From Lamellibrachia columna (Eukaryota > Annelida > Polychaeta > Sabellida > Siboglinidae): DNA of 64,000 nucleotides. Of the stretch, positions 27,060 through 38,340 are shown in pieces. The DNA is taken from positions 36,949,022 through 37,013,021 of the forward strand of contig OY759261.1 in assembly GCA_963662155.1 (NCBI GenBank). The letters run 5' to 3'. Both the position numbers and the translations under genes were made by a program. Below the pieces are notes generated by a model. The model made no database searches. It saw nothing but the letters and a program-made list of their open reading frames with translations, and was not told where the DNA came from. Every line of letters begins with the position of its first letter. Position 1 is the stretch's first letter.

Positions 27060-27312
27060 ATGTAGGCATATACATTTACCAAAATTGAACATCTGCCATT
27101 TCTCAGACCATTTCGCTAATCTGTCTAGATCATTTTGTAAATGTTGTTTATCACCATCAGTGTTCACCTTTCTAAGCACTTTTGGGTCATCCGCACATTT
27201 GAGTATGTTACATGTTATATTGTCATCCAAGTCATTGATATACATAAAGAATAATAAAGGTCCTAATGTTGTTCCTTTTGATACCCCACTCAAAACTGAT
27301 TACAGGTTAAAA
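27060..27312 (-). mobile_element. CR1/L2-like LINE fragment, continuation right of hAT
   Basis: Encodes the RT stretch LGPLLFFMYINDLDD and the altered catalytic box KCADDPKVL (FADDTKLF in the intact copy) on the minus strand. Together with 25132-25894 it was one continuous fragment before the hAT insertion. Confidence 0.85.
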
Positions 27313-27825
27313 CTATGGACAAATGAACTAGTATACATAAACATACTGTGTCACTGCATTGGTTTTCCTGATAGTGCACAATAAAGTAACAGTGGTTAGA
27401 CTGTTGAGAATAATCTCTGTTACCCATCATTAAAGTTATACATCACCAGATAACCTGAATATCAGTGTCACGTACCATTTCAATGCAACATTTCATTTCT
27501 TCGGGCGCCTGTTTTGATTCTTGCGCCAGTTTTGCCCTTGTTCTTTTCAACTATCGTTGTGTTTTCTGAGATACATTGCCAGTTGGTAAATCAGAGGCCA
27601 TATGTCCAAGGAAGCGAAAGAAAATAGCAAGAGGCGAGTGGACCTAGGCGTCTCAGAGGAGATGCACTTACAATGATCCAATGTTAGCGTATTAATATGT
27701 ATACATAGATTGCAAATACAAAATCATTCCCTATTCCCGCTGTACTTATACGCTCTGCTTATTAGAATAAATTTGCTCTAACCCAAACTAATTTATTGAA
27801 CCCAGTTATACAACAGCCAGACCAA
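27313..27825. other. No gene recognised
   Basis: No domain or repeat recognised between the CR1 fragment and the RTE element. It may include unrecognised 5' sequence of the RTE copy. Confidence 0.45.
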
Positions 27826-29394
27826 AGGAAATGCAACAGTATCGGATTGTTCTATGAACACCGAAGAGGTTAACTTCCCATTTATTCGTGAAAAAGTGGA
27901 GGCTGCAGTTAAATACTTAAAGAAAGGGAAATAAGATGGAGTTGACAATATACCAGCTGAATTAAAAAGAGCTGGGGAGAAGCTCTGACTAACATCCTGA
28001 CAGCAATCTGCAATAAGGTCTGGCAGATAGTAGATTGGCCTACTCCATGGACCCAATCAATGGTCTTCACACTTCCAAAAAAAGGCAACCTACAATTGTG
28101 TCAAAGTAAAGTCTTGTTGAAGGTCATCCTTAACAGACTCAAGCCATAAGCAGAGAACATCATCGCTGAAGAACAGGCTGGCTTTCGAGCAGGACACAGT
28201 ACTACAGAGCAAATGTTCAGCCTTAGAATCCTCTGCGAAAAGTACTTGCAATACTAAGAAGAACTCTACCATGTCTTTATTGACTTCAAGTAAGCATTTG
28301 ACAGGGTATAGCATGCAGCTTTATGGGCAACCATGAGGAAATACAACATTGGTGTCAACCTTATCCAAGCCATAGAACATCTGTATGACAAGGCCACCAG
28401 TGCAGTCCTTATAAGTGACACCCTTGGATAATGGTTTTGCACCACCACTGGAATCCGCCAGGGCTGCCTTCTATCACCCACTCTATTTAACATATTTTTA
28501 GAGAGGATCATGACTGACGCCCTTGAAGATCACATAGGAACAGTCAGCATCGGAGGCAGGACAATAAAAAAAAATACGCTTTGCAGATGATACCGATGGT
28601 TCAGCAGAGGATGAACAGGAGCTAGCTGACATAGTGAGCCGCCTCGACAATACTTCTGCGTCCTACGGAATGAAAATCAGTGCTGAGAAAACCAAGCTTA
28701 TGACCAACAACACCAATGGCATCAGCAAGAAGATCACAGTGAATGGAAAAAAATTAGAAACAGTGTCCAAATTCAAGTACCTGGGTTCAGTTATCGCGGA
28801 TGAGGGATCCAAATCTGAGATCATTTCAATGATTGCCCAGACAACAGCAGCAATAACAAGACTGAAACCAATATGGAAAGTTAAAAACATCACCCTTCGA
28901 TCTAAAATCAGGCTGATGGGGTCACTTATCGTGTCAATATTTCTATACGCATGCGAGACATGGACTCTTACAGCCGAACTACAAAGAAGACTACAAACCA
29001 TGGAAATGAGGTGTTATCGAAAGATTCTTACCATCTCATTCAAGGACCATGTAACCAACAAAGAGGTCCACAACAGAATCAAACAGGCCATCGAACCCTA
29101 TGAAGATCTCTTAACGACGGTAAAGAGACAGAAGCTGAAATGGTATGGGCACGTCTCACGAACATCCGGCATAACAAAGACCATCCTGCAAGGAACTGTT
29201 AGGGGAGCAAGAAAACGAGGAAGACAGAGAAAAAGGTGGGAGGACAACATCAAGGAGTGGACAGGCCTGGAGACGCAAAGGGTGGCAGACGACAGGAAGA
29301 AGTGGAGACAGCTGATTTCAATGTCATATGTGGTGCCCCAACGACACTACGTGTTACGGGATTGGTGATGATGATGATGATGATGAACTAATTC
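27826..29394 (+). mobile_element. RTE-type LINE, 5'-truncated, C-terminal RT frame open
   Basis: Translation from about 27860 gives RT motifs broken by stops: DNIPAEL, EEQAGFRAGHST, GIRQGC, and FADDTDG near 28578. From 28634 to 29368 a 244-residue frame is intact and carries KYLGSVIADEGSKSE, FLYACETWTL, KLKWYGHVSR and GRQRKRWEDNIKEWTGL, typical of the RTE clade C terminus. It ends in a (TGA)n tail (tgatgatgatgatgatgatg at 29366), the usual 3' end of RTE elements. The upstream stops mean it is dead, but it looks younger than the CR1 fragments. Confidence 0.85.
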
Positions 29395-29593
29395 AGTTAA
29401 GTGGAGTCTGTACACGTACACGTAGTAAGAGAATCAATTGGATTTGGCATTCAGCATCCGTTACAAAAAACTGGTTCACTTTCACTTGCAAAAGGATTGA
29501 AGTCATCATCAGAGCCTGTCAACTCTGAAAATAGATTTGCAATAAATATATATTTTATTGTTTAACGACAATATTAAATGACAGATACACATG

Positions 29594-29781
<188 letters not shown>

Positions 29782-29895
29782 CAGCTCCTAATTACAATTT
29801 AAAAAGCGATTGAGTATTGTCAACATACACAGAAATTCCTACTTCAGTGATCTATTTCTGTTTGTGCATCCACCAATTTGTTTTTATTTTAATAA

Positions 29896-29901
29896 TTTAT
29901 T
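29896..29901 (-). terminator. Polyadenylation signal AATAAA
   Basis: On the minus strand AATAAA lies 77 bases below the stop codon of the candidate gene at 29978-30708, which is a sensible distance. It is a common hexamer in AT-rich DNA, so its weight comes only from the context. Confidence 0.35.
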
Positions 29902-29977
29902 GGTTGTATAGGGACAGCATGTTGACATGCGCCCATAACTGGTGCAATGACTTTTGACACACAAGTCAATGGACGTA

Positions 29978-30708
29978 CTACTTTTTATTTCTATTTTCTA
30001 CATCAAAAGTTGGGAACCCTGAAATACCGTTGGTTTGCAGGCCAGCTCTCATTGGCACTGGCATCTCCAATGTGTTCAACCAATCCATCGCTCCCTTCAC
30101 ATAGTCGTCCTAACATAAAATATGAAAACAATTGTATACACACAATTTTAGCAGTTTTTTGTATCCTTTTGTATTCTCAAGGTGACTGAAGCACTTTTGA
30201 TGATGGGTGACATTGTAATCATAAAAACAAATGAAGTCTCAGAAATCTGACTGAATATGTAATTAAATACTTTCATTTTACGTTCATAAATACTAAATTT
30301 GGAAGTTAGTTATCATTACAAGTTATGTACAATGCATGTGTGTGTGTATACAAGAGTTGTATCAATGTCTACGTCATCTCGCTGTCAATTAAAGGATCAT
30401 AGTAGCCTCTTTATTTTTAGTGTCACATTTATTACACGGACAACACACACATGACAAGACACCTTTACCTTTTACCTGTTTGTCTGAAGGCTTGCCTTCA
30501 ACTGAAAAAATAAATAAATTATAAAAGTTAAAAAAAATAGTAAGTAATTTTGATATTTAAATATGTAATTGTAAATTATTTTCCACATCTGTATCAAAAT
30601 GAGTTGTGCAATTAAATAAAGAAATAATAAGTGATCATTGACTGAATAAATAACCTTACCATTTGTTGACCTCTGGTCACAGTCTTTGAACTTGACATGC
30701 TGCTTCAG
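29978..30708 (-). CDS. Candidate 3' end of an unknown gene, three exons
   Basis: Three minus-strand segments have matching splice borders and phases. Exon 30660-30708 (acceptor ttttgtcatag, donor g|gtaagg, 49 nt) encodes LKQHVKFKDCDQRSTN. Micro-exon 30476-30501 (acceptor attttttcag, donor cag|gtaaaa, 26 nt) encodes VEGKPSDKQ. Exon 29978-30109 (acceptor attttatgttag) opens DDYVKGAMDWLNTLEM and ends VENRNKK and a stop. Phases run 1, then 0, and stay in frame. If the micro-exon donor is not used, the frame reads on through a Cys-rich tail (CVCCPCNKCD) to a stop. No family is recognised. Upstream exons are not settled. It could be a host gene or a spliced transposon ORF. Confidence 0.38.
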
Positions 30709-32028
30709 CTATGACAAAAGAATGAAGTATTATTCTCTCAAGCAAATTGGTATGGTCACGTGGATATTGTGCATGACATTTTTAAACTGGTATAAAGTTA
30801 ATATTACCCATTTGCAGGCCAGTCGTCTCCCTTAAACATATGATACTACCAAGTTTCAATAATCACTTTGGTCAGTGTCATTACAGGGCATACATGCCTC
30901 GAATTTGGTGGCAGCAATTCCCTGGTAAGTGGCCATCAAGCCTCAGAAGTTAAACACATGGTTCATAACCAAATCGGACATGCCTTACAATGTGTAACAA
31001 TGGTGCACCCCAAACTCTATGTTTTAATGTCATATTATATACAGTACATTCAAATTAAGGTTTGGGGTTACATTTTGCTTTAATACTAAAATTATTTCCT
31101 GAAGGTTGCCTTAGCCACAAATTAAATGCAGTTCACATTTGATAAAACATGAAAATATTTGTTGACTGTTTATATATATATATATATATATATATGTTTT
31201 TATGTTTAACAATGTCATAGTTAGATCTTAGTCTTAGAGTTTGACGCCATCATTTGATTAGCAATCAGAGCCAGAGGCAGATCAGTTCGAAGAATGCAAG
31301 GATAGATAAACATAACTATCCAACTATTATGTAAATAAATTCCTAATATGTTAATATGATACGATGTGGAAACTGCAATGTCAGTTCAATGTAAACACTA
31401 TCCTCCAGTGATCAATCGCTAGTTGACAAATGTCACAATACCGCATTGCCACGGAATTGCGCGACGCACGAATTTGGCCTTGGGACACGCAAACATACCT
31501 TTTATATTTATTAAATCAATCAAGGGGAATAGTAAAGACACCTGTAACCTACCTGTTCATGATAGGGGGCAGATCTTCAGAGACACTCCCACCAAACTTC
31601 AAGAAAACCTGGCTTGTGGCTTGTCAGTTAAACTTAAGGAATTTCTTATGTATACTCGGACTCGGAGGCTACACCTAGTCCTAGACAATGTCCAAGACTA
31701 AGTACTTTATTTATTTCATTGAACAAATCTATTACAGTTTCAAATACATGCATTTAACAAACCTACTAATTACGCCACATTTACGCACTGTGCTCTATAG
31801 TAGTAACAATTCTACGTAAGTGATTTTCTAATTATATGTTGTTATAGCATTTAACACTTACTTCTATGACTATGACTATGTTCGAATGACTGCCGGAAAT
31901 ACGACTAACATGTCAAATTGATAAAACAACACGTTATTAAGTAAGTAAACATCTATGAATGTATGAATATATGTCTTAGCTTATATAACTGGATATACAT
32001 CATTCATATATATATATATATATATATA
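30709..32028. other. Unassigned, possible upstream exon
   Basis: Mostly AT-rich, with (AT)n at 31173-31195 and 32006-32028. On the minus strand 31553-31596 looks like a 44-nt exon (acceptor gttttcttgaag, donor cag|gtaggt) encoding FGGSVSEDLPPIMN. It ends in phase 2, so it cannot join the 30708 exon directly. Two overlapping plus-strand frames at 31423-31701 have no recognisable domain. Confidence 0.25.
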
Positions 32029-32240
32029 TTAGTGCCCTGCACGTGCCGGGCTTTGGGTCCAAGCCAGGCCCGGCCCGCAGCCCGCCTCTACATAATTTCC
32101 CGGGCCTGGGCCTACATATTGCGGGCCCGGGCCGGGCCTGGGCTGAACAAAATTTAAACAAATCGGGCTTGGGCCGGGCCTGGGCCTAGTGTAAGCAGGC
32201 CGGGCCGGGCTTGGACTGGGCCTGGAGATAATAAAATATT
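32029..32240. repeat. GC-rich ggccggg repeat island
   Basis: About 200 bp of interspersed cgggcc, gggcctgggc and cccgggcc words in AT-rich surroundings. A short related piece (gcgggccgcgggct) lies at 33126-33139. The two may be the GC-rich ends of one transposon, the inner end of which is lost in the (AT)n run. This is inference. Confidence 0.5.
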
Positions 32241-33130
32241 CATACAAAACCCAGATTATTAATTTTATTATTAATAAAAACTGATTATAAATTGCTCACA
32301 AAATACTTGCATACAAAGACATTTGTTCATGGGGCATTTGTTCACATTTTTTTTTATTGTAGATGCTTGTTTCAATTAATTATACGTTAAGTATTGTATC
32401 GTTATTTCTGAGGATAAGCATGGTGTTGTATTCTCTGGGTATGTATATACTATGTGCATGATTTTGTACACCTGCATAATGCATTGCATAATATTGCATA
32501 GAATGTAGCCTTTTGCATAGACCTAAAGGCCCCATACCAGGCCACTTAAGTTCACCTGGCCGGAAGCAGCCAGTCCCAAATGTTTACTTTATACTTATTT
32601 GCAGAGGCAATCAAGCCATGATAAACCATCAACTTATCACCCTTTTACCCAACCAGTGGACATTATATTGTCTAGGTTTAGGGCACTGCCCACTGCCCAC
32701 TACCCAGTAGTGCCAATATCCACCCCAGTTGGTAATTGGTATTTCTCAATTGTGTGAACTAGTGGCTACTATTTAGTGTCTACAATTTCCCCAGTACTGA
32801 TTCATTCACACTTGTACTAATTCACACATGTCTGAACCTGGTCTGTCTCAGGCTAGTGACTGCAGGCCTGCTGGAAATGTCTCTGTGTGTCAGTGCCAGT
32901 GGGTGACATTTAATTGAAATATCAATTAAAACCAAATTAACTGCCCTTACTGGTACCAGTAATTAATTAAATTATGTTAACTTAGTTGAGCTAATTCAAT
33001 TAACAACTTAAATTGGGGTTATGGCTTGCATTAAGGTTAAGGAGAATAATAACAATAAGTATGTTTTACAGTTTATTTGTGTTTAGTCTTTCTTATAAGA
33101 TTATATGTTTATCTTCTCTAAACTTAGCGG
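32241..33130. other. No gene recognised
   Basis: Unique-looking sequence between the two GC-rich pieces, with repeated cagt/ctgg-rich words at 32700-32900. If the GC-rich pieces are transposon ends, this would be the interior, but no transposase is seen. Confidence 0.4.
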
Positions 33131-33138
33131 GCCGCGGG

Positions 33139-33234
<96 letters not shown>
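33139..33234. repeat. (AT)n microsatellite
   Basis: About 48 AT units ending four bases before the stop codon of galaxin-like copy D. The run therefore replaces the 3' flank that copies A and C share. Confidence 0.97.
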
Positions 33235-33236
<2 letters not shown>

Positions 33237-33237
33237 A

Positions 33238-33557
33238 CTAGCAACATATTTGCCCGGCAACTACGTGTCCACGGCAGCAGACGGCGGTGTCCTTGTCGTA
33301 GGGGTCGAGACCGCAACATGCATTATAACGGTACCTGGACACAAGCCGATTGCGGCAGCACGTTTCATAACGATTATCGTAGGCCCTGGTAGTGCAGCAA
33401 GCGTTGGTTCTGTCTTTCCAGTTACTTACTCCGTCGCAGCAGATGTGGACACAACTGTCGTATTCCTTCGAACCTCAGCAGAAGGCGTTGTCGACCTTCA
33501 CTTGAGCTGTTCCAGAACAGCAAATGTCGACTCTTGGATCGTTATTGTCACAGTTGT
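33238..33557 (-). pseudogene. Galaxin-like copy D, repeat exon with in-frame TGA
   Basis: After the acceptor cattgcaacag (first base 33557) the frame starts DNCDNN and runs through about three and a half di-cysteine repeats of 27-residue period (ICCSGTAQVK, ACCTTRAYDNRYETCC, ACCGLDPYDKDTAVCC) to a final ICC and stop at 33238. The exon border and phase equal those of copies A and C, but the sequence is more divergent. One codon is TGA (33475-33477) exactly where the second Cys of a CCG motif is expected. The simplest reading is one TGC-to-TGA nonsense change. Otherwise every cysteine pair is kept, suggesting recent loss, polymorphism, or (less likely) recoding. No signal exon was found upstream. 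Confidence 0.65.
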
Positions 33558-33564
33558 CTGTTGC

Positions 33565-33652
33565 AATGTAAGGCACGACCAAATGTAAGGCACGACCAAA
33601 TGTAAGGCACGACCAAATGTAAGGCACGACCAAATGTAAGGCACGACCAAAT
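33565..33652. repeat. Minisatellite, 17-bp unit, at a splice acceptor
   Basis: Five nearly identical units of aatgtaaggcacgacca. Its edge overlaps the last bases of the intron of copy D (minus strand), so the polypyrimidine region of that acceptor is made of repeat. Confidence 0.92.
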
Positions 33653-33884
33653 GAAAAGAGTACGTAACACATAATCACACATTTTAAATGATCTCATATC
33701 ACCTGCCAGTAAATTGTTCTCGTAGCCACATCATCAATTTATAACGATACCTTCGAATTAAATCACATTAATAATTTCATAGCTAGCCTACGAGTGCTAG
33801 TGCATCAAAGTATAATATTAAGTGTGTTTGTGTTTTCTGATAGCTACGGAAAATGGCCAACATCGACACAAACAATAATTATGC

Positions 33885-34310
33885 ATAATAAAACTCCACC
33901 CTCAACTCAATTAGCTTATCGTAAATCCAGTTCGTTGATGTCCAAGTATGTAGTGTGTGAATAGTTTAACAACCATCCGCAGCCGAATAAAAAGGTGTTG
34001 TTATATCTAGCAAAACTTAAAATAGTAGATAAACAAAATGGTAAACACTGTGTGGGTCAATGCCGATCATGTGCGTGACTTAAGAAATTTCACTTAGGTG
34101 AAGCCATTCCATTTCCACTTCAATTTCAATTAATGCTTGAACAAAAATTAGGTAATTTAATATAGTTTGTCTGGTGATTTCACACAAAAAAACTACATAC
34201 AAAAGAGTTGCAAAAACGAGCTAGCATGTTACAGTAGGCCTAGATACTAAGTAGGTTTGATTTTTTCGTAACATTTATTTGAAATGAGACTAGCGAAACA
34301 ATTCGAATTG
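33885..34310. repeat. Galaxin-locus intron element, copy 3
   Basis: Collinear with 4450-4985 and 12045-12520 (aaatccagttcgttgatgtccaa, gtaaacactgtgtgggtcaatgccgatcatg, atgagactagcgaaa) but more diverged, in keeping with the divergence of copy D. Confidence 0.7.
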
Positions 34311-34357
34311 AGGAAGGATCTTTAAAATATACTGTATTTGAACATGCATTGTGTGTT

Positions 34358-34495
34358 AGTGGAGCAAGGTAATTCGGAGGTAGAGCGTCGGACTATATCT
34401 TGAGAGGACCGGGGGTTCGAGTTCTTCTGCTGCCGTTTCGAAACTTGAGCAATTTCGTTCACCCCACCTTGCCTCAGAATTAATATATGGTAATT
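34358..34495 (+). mobile_element. tRNA-derived SINE, partial, opposite orientation
   Basis: Reverse complement of the other copies: gtagagcgtcgga..gaccgggggttcgagttc (box B region), then gccgtttcgaaac and aatttcgttcaccccaccttg. Confidence 0.7.
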
Positions 34496-35305
34496 ACGGT
34501 GATAGGAGTCCAGTGATGGCATTGTAAGAACTAACATATTTCCCGCAGCAATTGCAGCCTTGTTGGATGCTTCAAAATAAGTTGAAATTGTGTTTTCATG
34601 AACAGGCCTGCTGGGGAGACAAAGCGTTGCTCGATCTGAATAACGAATATTGGAGGAGTGCGGTATAAATTGAACGCTTTTGACAATGCAGCGTCATACT
34701 GTAGATTCTGGTCAGAATCATGTCACAACATCTAACCTAATTATTTCAACATGCTATTTGACGAAATTAACGAACCTAATCGAAAAGAAACATGTACAGA
34801 AGATTCCGTATTCGAACCAAAACGTGCAAGTTATAAATGATCTACAAATACACGAGTGGTCGATTAGTAGGATAGTATCCTGAATCGTTCTAATAATAAT
34901 ATTGCTTCCTTTGCAAAGCCGAGCTGTGTATTTATACATAGCAGGACATTACAACTTTAAGCTGGCCTTCCCATTGATATTTCGAAATGTATTGATGTTG
35001 GACACCGTTTTGTGCAGCATATCGCTACTTTAGTTTCCTGGGAAACGTGTGTGGCTCAACTAGCACTATTCAACCAGAACTGCCCTAGGCCCGTAAGCAC
35101 AATTGTGAATGGAATGTGAATTATTGAATAGAGTAGGAAATAGCGAATATAAATATGTGTGTGTGTGTGTGTGTGTGTGCGTGCGCGCGTGCGTAGGTGC
35201 GTGCGGGCGTGTGTGTGTGTGTAATGCGACTTCTTGATTGAATGATACACGCATGTACGCATTCACGCACATGAGCACAACTATTCACATTTCAAAGAAT
35301 CGCTT
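34496..35305. other. No gene recognised
   Basis: Includes a (GT)n run with gcgcgcgt interruptions at 35155-35222. No exon, domain or signal-peptide exon of copy D was found here. Confidence 0.5.
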
Positions 35306-35462
35306 TAACAAAATTTAAAAAGAGTGCCATCCAAGACAAAACACCCAGATGACAAGTGGACAAGGAAGCCATTGGCTTATTGAGTGTCCAACCATTTGCC
35401 ATCTACGTCTAACCCGCCCTTCTGAGATATTTGTTAATTTTGTTTGCCGCTGCAAGCATTAA
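35306..35462 (-). mobile_element. CR1/L2-like LINE, short 3' end
   Basis: Matches the last 150 bp of the intact LINE (gacaagtggacaaggaagccattggcttat) with a decayed decamer tail. Confidence 0.85.
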
Positions 35463-36235
35463 CAGTACTGGTTATAAACCAGCATGCTATAAATCAAAAG
35501 TGAAATAAAGCGTTCACACGGCGTTTTTAAATACGTTTTGTTCTGTCAGTCATTGCCAGCACACAACTCGCTGGCGGAGCCATCGGTGCGAGCCGCCCGA
35601 ACGTTGTTATAGTTGTAACAACTTGCCCGAATACAATTGTAACAGCTTGCCCCAAACACAATGTTTGCAGTTGAACGCACGTGGACGATAACAAATCCTT
35701 TTGTTCAGTTTAACATCTACTTGGTATAACCCCTTATACTATATAGTAGGCATGTTTCAAGTTTCATTCACGAAACCTAAAAAGTGGCTGCTGATATGAA
35801 AATGTGTGAGCATACCAAAAACAGATTAGGTGCTTGAAAGTCATATTTGTCAACACCTCGTTAATTTTGTCTTCTTAACTACCAATTTTTGGACAGTGCG
35901 TCCGCTGTTGGACTTCCAACCAACTACTGTCGATGGTATCTCCATATCTGTGCTATGTTTTCTTAACACAGCCCCGGTCTCCCGAGTCGTTATCGGCTTT
36001 AGCAAAGAACCGTACATTATACAAGCTAGATGCGCGTGGGATACAAATATACTACTCAAATAAGTCGTACAAACAAATATGAAAGAAAATGTTCACCAAA
36101 TAATTATGAAATTGAACTTAAATGTGTATGCGTAAATGCCCTGAGCACAGCAATCGAGAAAAGCAAGATCAACGTTATGATAATGCGTATTGACCCTCGT
36201 GGAATAAGTATCCCCAAACCGTAGGCAAATACACT
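35463..36235. other. No gene recognised
   Basis: No domain or splice-supported exon seen. Short frames on both strands near 35830-36060 are mutual shadows. Confidence 0.5.
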
Positions 36236-36735
36236 CAATCACTCAGTCCTCTTCGTGCCTCAAGTGGCACATCAGGCTTCCACAAGAGAGCGCCACTGCT
36301 GTCAGTTTGCGGCCTGTCTGGTGATGGTTTCCCAGGTCAGTCCGCATGCCTTCATCACTTTCTCCAGGGTTCTTCGTCAGGTCTCCTTGGGACGACCTGT
36401 TTTCCGCTTCCCATACGGTGCCCAGCGTAGGGCTATTCTGGGCAGTGCATCTGGTGGCATTAGACACGCGTGCCCCAGCCATCTCCATCTACTCTTCTTC
36501 ACAGTTTGGGTAAGAGATTTTGCATTTTTCCTCTGGTGCTGGTCTTCATTTGAAATTCTTCTAGGCCAGAAGATTCTGAGAATCTTCCTCAAGCACTTGT
36601 TCTGGAAGGTATGTATTTTGTGGGCTGTTCTAGTTGTTAGTTTCCAGCACTCTGCCCCATACAGTAAAACACTGAGGACATTGATGTTGAAGATTCTGAG
36701 TTTAGTGTTGGTTCCCGCTTGTTTTGATTACAAAG
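36236..36735 (-). mobile_element. LINE C-terminal fragment (different family)
   Basis: The minus strand encodes VLLYGAECWKLTTRTAHKIH, FQNKCLRKILRIFWP, SRWRWLGHACLMPPDALPR and GRPKETWRRTLEKVMK, the C-terminal part of an APE-type LINE distinct from the RTE and CR1 copies. It ends near 36236 with an (actc)-rich tail. It is open for about 165 residues apart from a late stop. Confidence 0.8.
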
Positions 36736-36960
36736 AATGATCGGCACTAAAATGATGTATTGTTGGTTGCGTTTTGTTGCGTTTAAATCTATTTACATAC
36801 GATATGTCTGAAAAGGCTTGATTCGCGGGTACTCTGACAAGGACGTGGCCACTTTATCAACATTATTTTGTTTGTTATTATAGCAATTACATCTTGTTTA
36901 TACTTCTGTAAAACCGACTGTGGCAAAATGTTATACACTCTATGATTACAAAGAATGATC
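36736..36960. repeat. Repeat shared with 10.24-10.5 kb
   Basis: Both sub-blocks are present in the order B then A, with a further short A end (attacaaagaatgatcgg) on each side. This is a tandem arrangement of the same repeat. Confidence 0.75.
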
Positions 36961-37844
36961 GCTGTTTCGTGTATGGGTGCGTGTATGGGTGAGTTGTTTT
37001 GGCAGATAAATAATCACGAAGTTATGTTCGAGCTCTTCAACTTTAGAGCTCGAATAAATAACGTTCTGCGAACGCTGCTCATGAGCTATGCATCATACCG
37101 ACTGGCTAGCATCAATGTCAAAGCAACGTCATCAAACTCTACTACAAAAGGAGAAACGACCAACTATGTTTCAGACAATCTATGTTCATGTACTATGATA
37201 TGGTATCGTTCCATATAGTTAACCAATGGGCCGGTCACAGTCATATGTCAACAAGTATAAATTTAATAGAGCAGCGGACAGAAAGACAGGGAAACACGCC
37301 GTAACAAAAGCACGTTAGCTGTATTTATAATAGAGGCTATCCCAAAATGAATCCACCACTATTTTAATTGCCATAAGGCGAATAGGTCTTAATACAAGGT
37401 ATCCTGCGACACTGTGAAATGCAGGTGGTTTATATATTGTTTTTTGGTATTTAAATGCTATGACAAAACATGTTTTCACTGCGGTGCAGCATATTGTTCT
37501 TCGATTAAGTTTACGGGTCGTTGTATGACTGGCTGACATTATTTGAATAAAATGAGCAATATTATTAAGAATTAGCATAGCTGTTGGAAACAGTTTTTCT
37601 CCGAGTCCAAGTCCAAATCATCAACATGCAAGTTTAAGAGGCGATTGACGTCATTGCAGCGCGGATTGCTATTTCGGGACCGCATAGTGACGCGTGCGGT
37701 GACTGAACAATCCCATGCGCGCTTCACTGACGTGGGCGGCGCTTCAGACGCTTGCGGAGTGCAATTCGGCTTATATGAACAGTTGTCGCTTGAGCTACTT
37801 TGAATCTGACCGACATTTAGCAGTTCTCTCTGTCTCGGGTCATC
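36961..37844. other. Upstream region of the fibrinogen-related exon
   Basis: No other gene is seen. GC content rises from about 37640 to the start codon. A weak TATA-like ttatatga lies at 37769, about 75 bp before the ATG. This is too common to count as a promoter call. Confidence 0.3.
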
Positions 37845-38012
37845 ATGCTTCGTATTGGCGTTGTTGCCCTGCTGTTGGTAAGCTTAGGCTTGACCAATGT
37901 TCAGGAGACTGGCACTGGCCTAGGTACTTGCACGTACAGTTTCGTTGTACAAAGCCCGTATTGTGGCAAAGACGTGGGCGCCGGCGCCGAGGCTGATATA
38001 CAGAGACTGCAG
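37845..38012 (+). CDS. First exon of a secreted fibrinogen-related protein (angiopoietin-like N terminus)
   Basis: The exon starts at ATG 37845 and ends at the strong donor CAG|GTGAGT (38012), 56 codons, phase 0. Residues 1-19 form a signal peptide (MLRIGVVALLLVSLGLTNV). Then comes GTCTYSFVVQSPYCG, which resembles the C-x-Y-x-F-x(n)-C motif at the start of mature angiopoietins and other coiled-coil fibrinogen-related proteins, and then the beginning of a charged segment (AEADIQRLQ) likely to lead into a coiled coil. A fibrinogen domain lies 3.6 kb downstream in the same orientation, which supports the family. The coiled-coil exons between them were not found. The frame past the donor soon ends, as expected for intron. 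Confidence 0.6.
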
Positions 38013-38340
38013 GTGAGTAAGCGACGAGGTGTGCGCAGATAAACGACCTCGTTCTAGCTTATGTTATGAACATAATTTTGTATAAAATGGAATTATTCGA
38101 ACAAGGTTAAGTATTATATCATATGTTTAGTTACGCTGTAAGGAACGCATTATCTTTAAGTATTCCTAAGATTTAGCTCCTTGATGTTTGTTCGCTGTCA
38201 TTCTAAGCGTGTTACTGATAACCCTTTTTGAAAAGTCATGTTTTATTAGGATGTTTCCCATTAATTTCATTTCTTCCATGCGTGTTCATGAGAGTCCATG
38301 CGTGTTCGTAGTACGTCATAGCTAACTCCGACAGAAGATG
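38013..38340. other. Intron sequence after the signal exon
   Basis: AT-rich. It contains two close copies of tccatgcgtgttc at 38275 and 38295. No exon seen. Confidence 0.4.

Noticed and set aside
28663..29001. Minus-strand membrane-like protein opposite the RTE element
   Set aside because: Antisense of a well-recognised RT C-terminal frame.
33475..33477. Selenocysteine codon as the main reading of the TGA in copy D
   Set aside because: No SECIS-like element was seen and one base change gives the expected Cys codon. It is kept only as an alternative in the findings.
34358..34440. tRNA gene
   Set aside because: Box A and B-like words are present here and in the four related copies, but the cloverleaf is incomplete and the same tail follows each, so they are SINE heads.
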